In this document: piece by piece, positions 34,585 to 44,391 of the stretch
Position numbering within the stretch: position 1 is the first letter of the stretch
Layout: every line of letters begins with the position of its first letter
From: an uncultured Bacilli bacterium
GTDB taxonomy: Bacteria > Bacillota_I > Bacilli_A > RFN20 > CAG-826
NCBI GenBank assembly: GCA_934168325.1
Contig: CAKPNG010000008.1
Span: forward strand, 1 to 49,363
Length of the DNA stretch: 49,363 nt
Reading direction: 5' to 3'
The notes under the pieces: model-generated
What the model was told of the DNA's origin: nothing
The model's input: the letters and a program-made list of their open reading frames with translations, nothing else
Database searches by the model: none
Translations under genes and position numbers: made by a program

Positions 34585-35753
34585 TTAAAATAGAGAGTTT
34601 TTATAAATTCTAGATGCAACATTAACATCAATATTTCTATTTGGATAAGATAATGGCGAACTGTTATTTTTAGTTAATGCATTAGCTATTTTTAAATAAT
34701 CAAAAGAAATGCCTAATTCATTAAAAGATTGTGGCATTCCTAGTTCGTAGAATATAGATTTAATTTTTAATATAACATCATTAATTAATTTATCATCGTT
34801 ATTAGAATCTAATTCCAAAACTACTTTTCCAAATGTTATTAATTTATCTTTAAGATAAGTCTTATATTCTTCTAAAAAATAAGGTAGTAAAATCGCTAAT
34901 CCATCAGCATGAACTAAATTAGGATAAAATCCGCCAACACCATGTTCTAATTTGTGAACTGGCATTAAAAATTTCTTTCCAATATTAGTTAGTCCATTAT
35001 GAGCAAAACTTCCAATCAACATAAAATCATCTAATACTTCTTTGCTATTATCACCTTTCAAATATTTTTGAACAGTTTTATACCAATTTTTAAGTAATGC
35101 AAGAGCAAATCCGTCAGCAATTTCAGAGCTTTCTTCTATATAAATGTATCTTTCAAAAGTATGCATAAACATATCAGTGATTCCACATGCCATTTGATGT
35201 TTAGGTAAAGTTTTTAAATACTCTGAATTTAAAAAACTAATAAGAGGTCTAACATATTCACTATTAAATCCATTTTTAATATTTAAGTTATCATCACTAA
35301 TTACACAACTATCACTCATTTCACTACCGCTTGCAGCAATAGTTAAAATAGTAACGATTGGCATTGCACTTTTAACTTCTTTTAAATGTAAATTAAAATC
35401 AAAGAAATCAAAATCAACTTTTACTCCACATGCAATAGCTTTAGCTGTATCAATAACACTTCCACCGCCTATAGCTAAAATTAAATCTACATTATTTTCT
35501 TTAGCAATTTTAATACCTTGATAAACCTTACTTCTAATAGGATTAACTCTTATATCATCTAATTCAAAATAATTAATATTCTCCTGTTTAAGTTGTGTTT
35601 CAATATTGTCAATTAATCCGACCTTTTTAGAATGTTTTCCGAATACTATTAAAACTTTTTCAAAAGATTTTTCTTTTAAAATACTTCCTACTTTTCAATA
35701 TAACTTTCACCAAAATATAGTTTTGTTGGTAGTGTAAAAATAAAATCTTTCAT
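34585..35753 (-). pseudogene. iron-containing alcohol dehydrogenase gene with a 1-bp frameshift
   Basis: From the ATG at 35753 the frame reads FTLPTKLYFGESYIEK and then hits TAG at 35690-35688. One base further on the homology continues (GSILKEKSFEKVLIVFG, AIGGGSVIDTAKAIA, then the long 34585-35364 frame with LTIAASGSEMSDS, GITDMFMHTFER, HKLEHGVGGFYPNLVHADG). The reconstructed product is about 389 residues, the normal length of Fe-dependent butanol/1,2-propanediol-type dehydrogenases, and the iron-binding Asp/His residues are present. The expected GAAAAGGTAGG appears as GAAAAGTAGG, i.e. one G is missing. It is one base from the KAP ATPase stop, so both were one transcript. A sequencing error cannot be excluded. 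Confidence 0.85.
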
Positions 35754-35754
35754 A

Positions 35755-37308
35755 TTAATCTGATATCTCTTCCTTTATATAACTCAATTTTTTAATTAAA
35801 AAATCCCTCAAATCTGAATTATTTTTTTGCTTTTTCAAATATTCAAGCGCATCATCTTTCAATGATGAATTACAATAAATACCAAATAAGTTAATAATAT
35901 AGGTTCTATATTTATTAACATAATCTAAATTAGTAAATTCTAATAAAAAGTTATTATCAATAATCCAATCTTTAATTTGATTATCAACATTATTTGTCAA
36001 TAAATCAATGTTATTATTAATTAAAGCAAATAAATTATCATACTCTTTTTCTTCATATAATTTATCAACACTATTAATAAAATCAGCTTCTTTATGTTCA
36101 TTAATTTTATAAATTAACTCATTAAATAATTTCTTTGAAATATCATTTAAACTCTTAGAATTTATAAATAAAAATTTACTAATCAAATCTGATTTATCTA
36201 ATTTATTAAATAAGCAATTTAAAATAAAATTATAGTTCTCATCATTAATTAAACCGCTTATATCAATTAAATTATTTAGTGTGATAACATTTATACTTTT
36301 TAGATTATCAATAGTTATAAATTTATGATTATAATAATTTATTAATTCATCATATTTACTAAATAAATAAGCTTTTAATAATTTAGAAATAAAAATATAA
36401 TCATTTTCATATTTATAAATATAATTTGTATTCAAAGAATATTCATAAATAAATATACTAGACCAAGCATCATCCTCTAAAGAAAAGACAGATTTATTAT
36501 AATTAATAGTATTTGTTTCAGGTCTAATTTTAAAATCTTCTAATCTTAATTTTTTATTATCGAAATAAACATTAAGTAAAATCGTAGAATAGAAAATAAT
36601 TGCTTTATAATCGAAATCGCTTAAGTTTACTTTAGATTCTAACAAATGAGAGATAACTTCATTAGAAAAATTATAAGATTTCTCAACAATTCTAAAATTA
36701 TTATTAAACAATTTATCAATTTCATTGTCTAAATATTTAGATAGATTAGAGAATTTTTCATTGATGACATCTTTATTAAATAATTCTGCTTTATAAACAC
36801 GATCAAATATTTTTTCTTTATATAAATTAAAGTTATATCTTTCTCCACTACCAAGTTCAAGTAAATTACTTACACAAATAATTTTACTTCCTCTAAGTAC
36901 TAAATTTGATATATAAGCCAAAAATTCATCATAGTCACTACTTGCATATCTTTCTAAATCATCCAAAATAACAATACAATTAGCTTCTTTATTATTTAAT
37001 TTTAATACAAAATCTAAATCTTTATCTTTAGTTATATTACTTAAAGCATTAATTGCGCTAGGAATTAACCCAGTTATATTACTTTTACTATTTTTATTTA
37101 CTTCACTATATAAAGAAGTATTGATATCATCGACATTTTTCTTGCCTAACATTGAAACATAATAAATATTTATTTTATCTTTATTTTCATTAATATATTT
37201 ATTAATCAAATAAGTTTTACCACTACCCCAAGGTCCATCAATTAATACAACATTATAATTACTATATTTAAATTCATTTAATTCATTTAATAATTCTTTT
37301 GAGTTCAT
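35755..37308 (-). CDS. KAP-family P-loop NTPase
   Basis: 517 residues. Walker A is GPWGSGKTYL (about 24-33), Walker B is CIVILDDLER (about 110-119), with KIICVSNL as the following sensor-like strand; this order and the DDLER form are typical of KAP P-loop ATPases. No membrane span is evident, unlike many KAP proteins. The C-terminal two thirds are helical, Asn/Lys/Leu-rich, and not assignable. KAP ATPases occur in mobile and anti-phage contexts, but a role here is unproven. AAGAAGGT precedes the ATG, and TATAAT boxes lie upstream. The next gene on the transcript is the frameshifted alcohol dehydrogenase. Confidence 0.8.
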   Translation of the reverse strand: MNSKELLNELNEFKYSNYNVVLIDGPWGSGKTYLINKYINENKDKINIYYVSMLGKKNVDDINTSLYSEVNKNSKSNITGLIPSAINALSNITKDKDLDFVLKLNNKEANCIVILDDLERYASSDYDEFLAYISNLVLRGSKIICVSNLLELGSGERYNFNLYKEKIFDRVYKAELFNKDVINEKFSNLSKYLDNEIDKLFNNNFRIVEKSYNFSNEVISHLLESKVNLSDFDYKAIIFYSTILLNVYFDNKKLRLEDFKIRPETNTINYNKSVFSLEDDAWSSIFIYEYSLNTNYIYKYENDYIFISKLLKAYLFSKYDELINYYNHKFITIDNLKSINVITLNNLIDISGLINDENYNFILNCLFNKLDKSDLISKFLFINSKSLNDISKKLFNELIYKINEHKEADFINSVDKLYEEKEYDNLFALINNNIDLLTNNVDNQIKDWIIDNNFLLEFTNLDYVNKYRTYIINLFGIYCNSSLKDDALEYLKKQKNNSDLRDFLIKKLSYIKEEISD

Positions 37309-37350
37309 AATATTACCTTCTTAAATATTATAATACAAAAATTATAAGAT

Positions 37351-37380
37351 ATTAATTACCTTGCAAATTTCTTTCAATCA
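37351..37380 (+). repeat. possible divergent copy of the dispersed repeat
   Basis: ATTAATTACCTTGCAAATTT then CTTTCAATCA shares the ACCTTGCA-A core with copies 3-5, but little beyond it. It lies between the KAP ATPase gene and the HMA gene. Confidence 0.25.
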
Positions 37381-37422
37381 CAAATATTTAGTACTAATAT
37401 AATTAATAAGAGGTAGAAAAAT

Positions 37423-37680
37423 ATGAAATTAGTAACTTTAAATATAGATGGGATGCGCTGTCCAATGTGTGAATCACATGTAAACGATTTAATTAGAAAA
37501 GTTGATGGTACAAAAAAGATTAAATCTAGTCATTTATCTAATTCATCTACATTTGTAATTGATGATGACTCAAAAATAAATGATATTATCAATAGTATCG
37601 AAAAAGATGGCTATAAAGTCACCGATAAAAAAGTCGAAGATTATAAAGAAAAAGGATTATTTAATATATTTAAAAAATAA
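37423..37680 (+). CDS. heavy-metal-associated (HMA) domain protein, copper-chaperone-like
   Basis: 85 residues. The HMA fold is complete: LNIDGMRCPMCESHVNDLIR holds the M-x-C-x-x-C metal site (Cys 13 and 16), and a Tyr in the last strand (GYKV) takes the position usual in Cu(I) chaperones. A ~15-residue Lys-rich tail ends FNIFKK, unusual for a free chaperone and perhaps a membrane contact. AGAGGT precedes the start. There is no copper ATPase or CsoR gene next to it, so copper is a family-based guess. It converges on uvrB with 4 bp between stops. Confidence 0.85.
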   Translation: MKLVTLNIDGMRCPMCESHVNDLIRKVDGTKKIKSSHLSNSSTFVIDDDSKINDIINSIEKDGYKVTDKKVEDYKEKGLFNIFKK

Positions 37681-37684
37681 TTAT

Positions 37685-39658
37685 TTATTTTACTCTTTCA
37701 GCCTTTAATTCAAATAATATATCACGCAATTTGATTGCTTTTTCAAAGTCGAATTCTTTAGCAGCTTCTTTCATCTCTTTTTCGATTTTTTTAATTTTAC
37801 GTTCGATTTCAGATTTAGTAAGTTTTCCTTTAAATTCTTCATCAACATTAGTTTCAATATTATGAATAGGAGCTTTGATTTCTTTGACGATAGTTGTAGG
37901 AATAATTCCATATTTTTCATTATATTCTTCTTGAATTTTTCTTCTTCTATCTGTCTCATCAATGCATTCTTTCATTGAATCAGTAATTTTATCAGCATAC
38001 ATAATAGACATACCATCTTTATTTCTTGCTGCTCTACCAACAATTTGAATTAAACTTCTAGCGCTTCTTAAAAAACCTTCTTTATCAGCATCTAATATTG
38101 AAATTAAACTAACTTCAGGAATATCTAAGCCTTCTCTTAATAAGTTAATACCAACTAAAACATCATATTTTCCTTTACGAAGTTGATAAATAATTTCGGA
38201 ACGTTCAAGTGTTTTACATTCATTATGTAAATAAACAGTTTTTATACCTTTGTCTTTTAAAAACGCAGTTAAATCTTCAGCCATTTTAATAGTCAAAGTG
38301 ACAACCATAACTCTTTCATGTTTTTCAATTCTTTTATTAATTTCGCCAATTAAATCATCAATTTGTCCTAAGGCTGGTCTAACTTCGATTTTAGGATCAA
38401 GTAAACCAGTAGGTCTAATAATTTGTTCGACAAATTCGCCATTTGTTTTATTTAATTCATAATCACCAGGCGTTGCACTTGTGCAAATTACTTGATTAAT
38501 TTCTTTTTCAAATTCCTCAAAGTTTAAAGGTCTATTATCTAAAGCGCTAGGTAATCTAAAACCATATTCTACTAATGTAGTCTTTCTAGATCTATCCCCA
38601 TTATACATGCCTTTTATTTGTGGAAAAGTGGCATGGGATTCATCAACTATCAATAAATAATCTTTAGGAAAATAATCCATAAGACAGAATGGTTTTTCAC
38701 CAGGCAAACGTTTGTCAATATGTCTTGAATAATTTTCAATACCAGGGCACATTCCAAATTCAGCTAAAGTTTCGCAATCTTGATTTGTTCTAAATTCGAG
38801 TCTTTCAGCTTCTAATAACTTGCCCTCTTTCTTAAAATATTCTAATCGTTCTTTTAATTCATCTTTTATAGAAGAAATAGCTTCCAAAATTCTATCATGA
38901 GTTGAAGCGTGATCATATGCAGGGAATAAATTATATGTATGATATTTTTCTATAATTTCGCCTGTTGCAAAATTACATTTAAAAATATTTTCTATTGTGT
39001 CGCCAAAAAAATCTAATCGAATAAAATATTCATTAGTTTGAATTGGCATTATATCAATAATGTCTCCATTAACTCTAAATTTGCCTGGTCCAAAATCAAT
39101 ATTATTTCGTTTATATTGTGAAGCAATTAATTTCTTAAATAATTCATTACGATCATAATCTTCACTTGCTCTAACTTCAAAAATAAGTTTCTTATATTCT
39201 TCAGGATCTGTTAAACCATATATTGAAGCAACACTACCAACAACAATCGTATCTCTATGATCTAAAATACTATTGATAGCACTAGTTCTCATCATTTCAA
39301 TTTCATCATTCATCATAGCCGTTTTATCAATATATGTATCAGTTGATGGAATGTATGCTTCTGGTTGATAAAAGTCAAAGTTGGAAACAAAATATTCAAC
39401 TCGATTGTTAGGAAATAAATCTTTCATTTCACTATATAATTGAGCTGCTAACGTTTTATTATGTACTAAAATCAAGGTTGGCTTATTAATTTTTGCAATT
39501 ACATTAGCCATAGTAAAAGTTTTCCCAGTCCCAGTAGCTCCTTTAAGAACTTGGAATTGTTTGCCTTCTTTTAGACCTTCAACTAACTCTTCAATAGCCT
39601 TAGGTTGATCTCCGGTTGGCTTATATTCACTTATTAATTCAAATGGTTTATCAATCAT
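37685..39658 (-). CDS. uvrB: excinuclease ABC subunit B
   Basis: 657 residues, full length. Helicase motif I GATGTGKTFTM (about 40-50), the beta-hairpin region with YQPEAYIPSTDTYIDK that probes the damaged strand, motif II DESH, motif VI QIVGRAARN, and a C-terminal UVR motif (about 620-655) for UvrC contact are all visible. It verifies lesions in nucleotide excision repair with UvrA and UvrC. It overlaps the yitT end by 8 nt and is the last gene of the secA-prfB-yitT-uvrB run. uvrA, often next to uvrB, is not in the window. Confidence 0.97.
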   Translation of the reverse strand: MIDKPFELISEYKPTGDQPKAIEELVEGLKEGKQFQVLKGATGTGKTFTMANVIAKINKPTLILVHNKTLAAQLYSEMKDLFPNNRVEYFVSNFDFYQPEAYIPSTDTYIDKTAMMNDEIEMMRTSAINSILDHRDTIVVGSVASIYGLTDPEEYKKLIFEVRASEDYDRNELFKKLIASQYKRNNIDFGPGKFRVNGDIIDIMPIQTNEYFIRLDFFGDTIENIFKCNFATGEIIEKYHTYNLFPAYDHASTHDRILEAISSIKDELKERLEYFKKEGKLLEAERLEFRTNQDCETLAEFGMCPGIENYSRHIDKRLPGEKPFCLMDYFPKDYLLIVDESHATFPQIKGMYNGDRSRKTTLVEYGFRLPSALDNRPLNFEEFEKEINQVICTSATPGDYELNKTNGEFVEQIIRPTGLLDPKIEVRPALGQIDDLIGEINKRIEKHERVMVVTLTIKMAEDLTAFLKDKGIKTVYLHNECKTLERSEIIYQLRKGKYDVLVGINLLREGLDIPEVSLISILDADKEGFLRSARSLIQIVGRAARNKDGMSIMYADKITDSMKECIDETDRRRKIQEEYNEKYGIIPTTIVKEIKAPIHNIETNVDEEFKGKLTKSEIERKIKKIEKEMKEAAKEFDFEKAIKLRDILFELKAERVK

Positions 39659-40673
39659 GATTTTCCTTATCTTTAATGGCTTTCTGCAGGGTTTTTATCG
39701 AATTATCAGTACTTGGGGTAATTCTACTAAAGCCTAACCCGCCTACTAACATAGTTTGATAGAATGTACAAAATGCATTTGGATCTATCTTTGCAATTGC
39801 ATCCTTTACTTTCGTGTATTCTCTTCTATTAAAAGTAATACGAACCATTTTTTTATTTTCTTTAGAATAGCCACCAACAACATCAAATAAAGTTGCAGTT
39901 CTATCTAATTCTTTAATACTATATTCACAAAGTTCATCATATTTATCTGAAATAATATCAACATTATATGCTCCAAGTTTAGTTGTATAAACGATTTCAA
40001 TTACGAAACTACAAACACACGCACTAATTATTCCTACTAAACATGATAAAAATTTAGTTGAATTTTTTGAACATAAATCAATTATTAATCCAATTCCAAT
40101 AATAGTAGAATCAATAATTAAAAATAAAGCTGATTGCTTAATTCCAGTAAATTTATTAATAACGAAACTTAAAATATCAACTCCACCAGTGGAACCACCA
40201 CCAACAAAAGTCAAAGCACATCCTAAGCCTGATAAAGCTCCGCCAATAATTCCACAAATTAATAACAATCCCTCATTTATTGTTACCCCAGTAGGTAAAG
40301 CAATTATTCCGTTAGCATCAATATAAGCACCATTAATTAATAAATTAATAACACTAGACCCTAATCCAGAACGCAAAATAATAGATAATATAATAGGATA
40401 TAAAATAGTAGATAATAAAGTAGTTAAACTAAATTTAAGACCGAGAAAAATAAGACCAACAAAAAATAAAGTCCAAGTTACAATATAAGCTGTAATATCT
40501 ACAGGTAAAAGGGAACTAAATAAAATCCCAATTCCTGTAACACCTCCAGTAACTATAGAAAAAGGAACTAAGAATATACCACTTCCAAAGCTAAGAATTA
40601 TAGTACCTAAAAGTATCAAAAATAATTTAAATAAAATGTGTAATATATCTTTTTTTGTCAAATTCTTAAACAC
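39651..40673 (-). CDS. YitT-family membrane protein (DUF161 plus DUF2179)
   Basis: 340 residues. Five to six membrane spans fill residues 10-225, with the family segments GIFLVPFSIVTGGVTGIGIL and FVGGGSTGGVDILSF. A soluble DUF2179 domain (about 240-315) includes GGYSKENKKM. The family is widespread in Bacillota and possibly transports small solutes; function is unproven. The last ~20 residues (TPSTDNSIKTLQKAIKDK) extend beyond DUF2179 and coincide with a copy of the dispersed repeat. It overlaps prfB by 8 nt and uvrB by 8 nt. Confidence 0.88.
   Translation of the reverse strand: MFKNLTKKDILHILFKLFLILLGTIILSFGSGIFLVPFSIVTGGVTGIGILFSSLLPVDITAYIVTWTLFFVGLIFLGLKFSLTTLLSTILYPIILSIILRSGLGSSVINLLINGAYIDANGIIALPTGVTINEGLLLICGIIGGALSGLGCALTFVGGGSTGGVDILSFVINKFTGIKQSALFLIIDSTIIGIGLIIDLCSKNSTKFLSCLVGIISACVCSFVIEIVYTTKLGAYNVDIISDKYDELCEYSIKELDRTATLFDVVGGYSKENKKMVRITFNRREYTKVKDAIAKIDPNAFCTFYQTMLVGGLGFSRITPSTDNSIKTLQKAIKDKENHD
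39673..39701 (-). repeat. dispersed short repeat, copy 7 (3' end of the yitT gene)
   Basis: Coding strand: GATAAAAACCCTGCAGAAAG then CCATTAA. It shares 18 consecutive bases with the polC copy and encodes KTLQKAIK through the same atypical CTG-CAG-AAA-GCC codons. Confidence 0.6.
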
Positions 40674-41776
40674 TCTTTTTTGCCTCCATTTCTAAATAAC
40701 TATATATAAAACCATCTAAATATCCATCCATAACAAGGTTAATTTGGGTATCTTCATAATTTGTTCTATTATCTTTAACTAAAGTATAAGGACAAAAAAC
40801 ATAAGATCTAATTTGTGAACCCCATTCTATATTTTTTTGTTCTCCAACAATGCCTTTCATTTGTTTCTCTTTTTTCTCAAGTTCTTTTTGATAAAGTTGA
40901 GACTTTAACATATTCATAGCAATTTCTTTATTTTTTAATTGCGTTCTTTCAACTTGGCAAGAAACAACAATACCAGTTGGAATATGTGTAATTCTAACAG
41001 CAGTTTCTACTTTATTAACGTTTTGTCCACCAGCTCCACCGCTTCTATAAGTATCTATTTTTAAATCACTATCTTTTATATCAACTTTAATATCATTATC
41101 AAATTTTGGAATAACATTAACACTAGCAAATGAAGTGTGTCTCCTTTTATTTGCATCAAATGGAGAAATTCTAACTAAACGGTGGACCCCTTTTTCTCCT
41201 TTAAGCATACCATATACATTTTTACCGTTGATTAATAAAGTAACAGACTTAACTCCTGCTTCTTCACCTGGTAAATAATCCAATACTTGATATTTAAAAT
41301 CATGAAGGTCACAAAAACGTTCATACATTCTTAAAAGCATGTTTGCCCAGTCACATGCTTCGGTACCACCAGCGCCTGGATGAATTTCTAAAATAGCGTT
41401 TAAATTATCAAATTCCCCGCTAAACAGCACTATTTTTCTTAATTCTGTCAGATCTTTAGAAAATTCATTATATGAATCATCAGCTAATTCAATCATCTCT
41501 AAATCAGATGGAGATAATTCATTACATAATTTTGATAAATCATCAAATTCGTTTTTTACTTTATTATAAAGAGTGATTCTATATTGAAAATCATTCTTTT
41601 TATCAATTAACTTTGATGCTTCTCTTTGATTAGCCCAAAAATTATCATTTAAAGATTGTTCGTTAATTTCAGCTATATTTTTTTCTAATTTAGCAATGTC
41701 AAAGAGAATCGCCGAGTGTTGTAATTTGCTCAAGCGCCTCGTAGATATTGTTTTTTAAAATATATAAATCAGCCAT
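40666..41776 (-). CDS. prfB: peptide chain release factor 2, programmed +1 frameshift
   Basis: The gene starts at the ATG at 41776 (MADLYILKNNIYEALEQI), 3 bp after the secA stop. After 25 codons comes CTT TGA C, the RF2 autoregulatory slip site: the ribosome moves +1 on CTT-T and continues in the frame DIAKLEKNIAEINEQS to 40666. The total is about 370 residues, the RF2 norm. The catalytic GGQ is in SGGAGGQNVNKVETAV, and the preceding LLINGKNVYGML and GVHRLVRISPFD are family-typical. The presence of RF2 means UGA is read as stop. The Shine-Dalgarno-like stimulator normally just upstream of CTTTGA is not clear here. Confidence 0.95.
41697..41704 (-). other. programmed +1 frameshift site of prfB
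   Basis: Minus strand CTTTGAC, TGA at 41701-41699. The preceding codons are CTC GGC GAT TCT; the canonical AGGGGG stimulator three bases upstream is absent or very weak. Confidence 0.85.
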
Positions 41777-41779
41777 AAA

Positions 41780-44368
41780 TTAATTAGTATGTATATCCTC
41801 GTGTTTATATTCAGGAGCTGCAACTTTATCTTTATCAATATGAGAGATATTTAAATCTGGTTCATCAGTAATAACTGGTTCTTCTTTAACTTCAGGTTTA
41901 GTTTCTTCAGTAGGTTGAGTTTCAGCTGGTTTACTTTCAACAGTGAAAGCATCATCACGTTTTACTTCAACTTTAGGAGCAATCTTAACATTAAGTAAAT
42001 TTAAAACAACTTCTAATGATATAGTTTCTAACATTTCTCTAAACATATCCCATCCTTCATTAACATAATCTTGTAAAGGATTAGTTTGTGCATAACTTCT
42101 TAAAGAAACAGATTCTCTAAATCTAGTCATATTATCAATTTGTTGTGTCCAGTTTTTATCAATAATTCTAAGAATCATCGTTCTTTCAATTTTTTCAGCC
42201 ATTTCTGGATCCCAACCTTTTTTCTTTTCGGTATAGAAATCTAATAATACTTCTGATAAATCTTCACCGATTTCTTCAGGATTTGTTTCATCATACATTG
42301 AAGCTTTAATAATGCCTTCAGGTATAAATTGTGGAACTAAAATATTAACTAATTTTTCACCATCAATTAATTTTTCATCGCTATTTTCATTAATAGCTCT
42401 TTTAGCTAATGCATTGCCACAATCATTAAATGTATCTAACATTAAATCATTAATATTATCAGCAAATAATATTTCATCACGTTTTGAATACATGATTTGT
42501 CTTTGTTTAGATAAGACATCATCATAATCAAGTAAGTTTTTACGAATATCGAAGTTTTGACCTTCAATACGTTTTTGTGCACTTGTTATAGCAGATGTCA
42601 ACATTTTGGATTCAATTGGTTTACCATCATCACTTGCTTCAAATATTTTCTTTAATCTATCACTAGCAAATCTTACCATTAAGTCATCTTCTAAAGAGAC
42701 GTAGAATCTTGAAAAACCAGGGTCTCCTTGACGTCCACTACGACCTCTTAATTGGTTATCAATACGACGTGATTCATGTCTTTCTAAACCAAAAACACAT
42801 AATCCACCAAGTTCTCTAGTTTCAGGTGTTAATTTAATATCGGTACCACGACCTGCCATATTTGTTGCTAAAGTAATTTGTCCTAATTCACCAGCATGAG
42901 CAACAATTTCAGCTTCACGTGCATGGTTTTTAGCATTTAACATTTCAAATTTAAGGCCTTCTTTTGCTAAATATCTAGCAACTTCTTCACTAGCTTCAAC
43001 ACTAGGAGTACCGATTAAAATTGGTTGGCCTTTAGCATGTCTTTCCTTAACTTCTTCAACTAAAGCAAGTATTTTATCTTTTTTATGTAAGAATACATAA
43101 TCAGTTGCGTCTTTTCTTTGAATTGGTCTATTTGTAGGAATTACAACAACTTTCATGTTGTAAATCTTTCTAAATTCTTCTTCTTCAGTTTTAGCAGTAC
43201 CGGTCATACCACCAATCTTTTTGAATAATCTAAAGAAGTTTTGATAAGTAATAGTAGCTAAAGTAACAGTTTCTTCTTTAATTTTAACGCCTTCTTTAGC
43301 TTGGATAGCTTGTTGTAAACCATCACTATATTCACGACCTTTTAAAACACGGCCAGTAAATTGGTCAATTAATTGAATTTCATGATCTGCATCAACAAGA
43401 TATTCAACATCATGAGTCATAATATAGTTAGCTTTTAAAGCTTGATGAATTCTATGAACTAAATCAGCATATTGTGGATCATATAAATTATGAATACCAA
43501 ACATTCTATCAGCTTTATTATTTCCAGATTCAGTTAAGTTAACACTCTTAGTTTTAACATCTATTTCAAAATCTCCATCAGGAACATAATCTGGGTGTTT
43601 TCTTTTATATTCTTCATCAACGTATTTACTCTTTTTGAGCATTTTTACGAATCTATCAGCAACTGTATATTGAGAAGCGCTAGCTTTTGCACCGCCAGAA
43701 ATAATAAGTGGGGTTCTACTTTCATCAATTAAAATACTATCAGCTTCATCGACAACAGCATAATTAAGTCCACGAAGAACACGTTGTTCAGCAGTAGGAG
43801 CCATATTATCTCTTAAATAATCAAAGCCAAGTTCACTATTGATAGTATAAGTAATATCACAAAGATGAGCTTCTTTCTTTTCAGAAGTTGTTAAACTATG
43901 AAGGTTAACACCAACTGTTAAGCCTAAAAATCTATAAATTTGTCCCATCCATTGAGCATCACGAGTCGCTAAATATTCATTAACGGTAACAACGTGTACG
44001 CCTTTTCCACTTAAAGCATTTAAATAAACTGCCATAGTAGCTGTTAAAGTTTTACCTTCACCAGTTTTCATTTCAGCGATATCACCATCATTTAAAACTA
44101 ATGCACCAATAATTTGAACTTTATAAGGAAATTGATTTAAAACTCTTTTTGCAGCTTCTCTAGCAACAGCAAAAGCTTCAATTTTAATATCGTTTAAGGT
44201 TTTTCCTTGTTTTAATAATTCTTTAAAGTAAGGTGTTTTTGCTCTTAATTCATCATCAGAGAGTTTACTCATTTCATCTTGTAAAGCTATAACTTGATCT
44301 GCTTGTTTACTATATTTTTTTAAGATTTTTGCATCTAATCTAAATATTTTTTCTATAATATTACCCAT
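41780..44368 (-). CDS. secA: preprotein translocase ATPase SecA
   Basis: 862 residues from the ATG at 44368, which has AGGAG five bases upstream; the GTG two codons earlier abuts it. Walker A MKTGEGKTLTA (about 100), DEAD-type VVDEADSILIDESRTPL, TGTAKTEEEEF and GRSGRQGDPGFSRFY define a complete SecA motor that pushes unfolded proteins through SecYEG. The C-terminal Cys-rich zinc tail found in many SecA proteins is missing; instead there is a ~60-residue acidic/Pro/Glu-rich end. It begins a transcript (extended -10 and palindrome upstream) continuing into prfB, yitT and uvrB. Confidence 0.97.
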   Translation of the reverse strand: MGNIIEKIFRLDAKILKKYSKQADQVIALQDEMSKLSDDELRAKTPYFKELLKQGKTLNDIKIEAFAVAREAAKRVLNQFPYKVQIIGALVLNDGDIAEMKTGEGKTLTATMAVYLNALSGKGVHVVTVNEYLATRDAQWMGQIYRFLGLTVGVNLHSLTTSEKKEAHLCDITYTINSELGFDYLRDNMAPTAEQRVLRGLNYAVVDEADSILIDESRTPLIISGGAKASASQYTVADRFVKMLKKSKYVDEEYKRKHPDYVPDGDFEIDVKTKSVNLTESGNNKADRMFGIHNLYDPQYADLVHRIHQALKANYIMTHDVEYLVDADHEIQLIDQFTGRVLKGREYSDGLQQAIQAKEGVKIKEETVTLATITYQNFFRLFKKIGGMTGTAKTEEEEFRKIYNMKVVVIPTNRPIQRKDATDYVFLHKKDKILALVEEVKERHAKGQPILIGTPSVEASEEVARYLAKEGLKFEMLNAKNHAREAEIVAHAGELGQITLATNMAGRGTDIKLTPETRELGGLCVFGLERHESRRIDNQLRGRSGRQGDPGFSRFYVSLEDDLMVRFASDRLKKIFEASDDGKPIESKMLTSAITSAQKRIEGQNFDIRKNLLDYDDVLSKQRQIMYSKRDEILFADNINDLMLDTFNDCGNALAKRAINENSDEKLIDGEKLVNILVPQFIPEGIIKASMYDETNPEEIGEDLSEVLLDFYTEKKKGWDPEMAEKIERTMILRIIDKNWTQQIDNMTRFRESVSLRSYAQTNPLQDYVNEGWDMFREMLETISLEVVLNLLNVKIAPKVEVKRDDAFTVESKPAETQPTEETKPEVKEEPVITDEPDLNISHIDKDKVAAPEYKHEDIHTN

Positions 44369-44391
44369 ATTCACTCCTAATACGTTTTATT

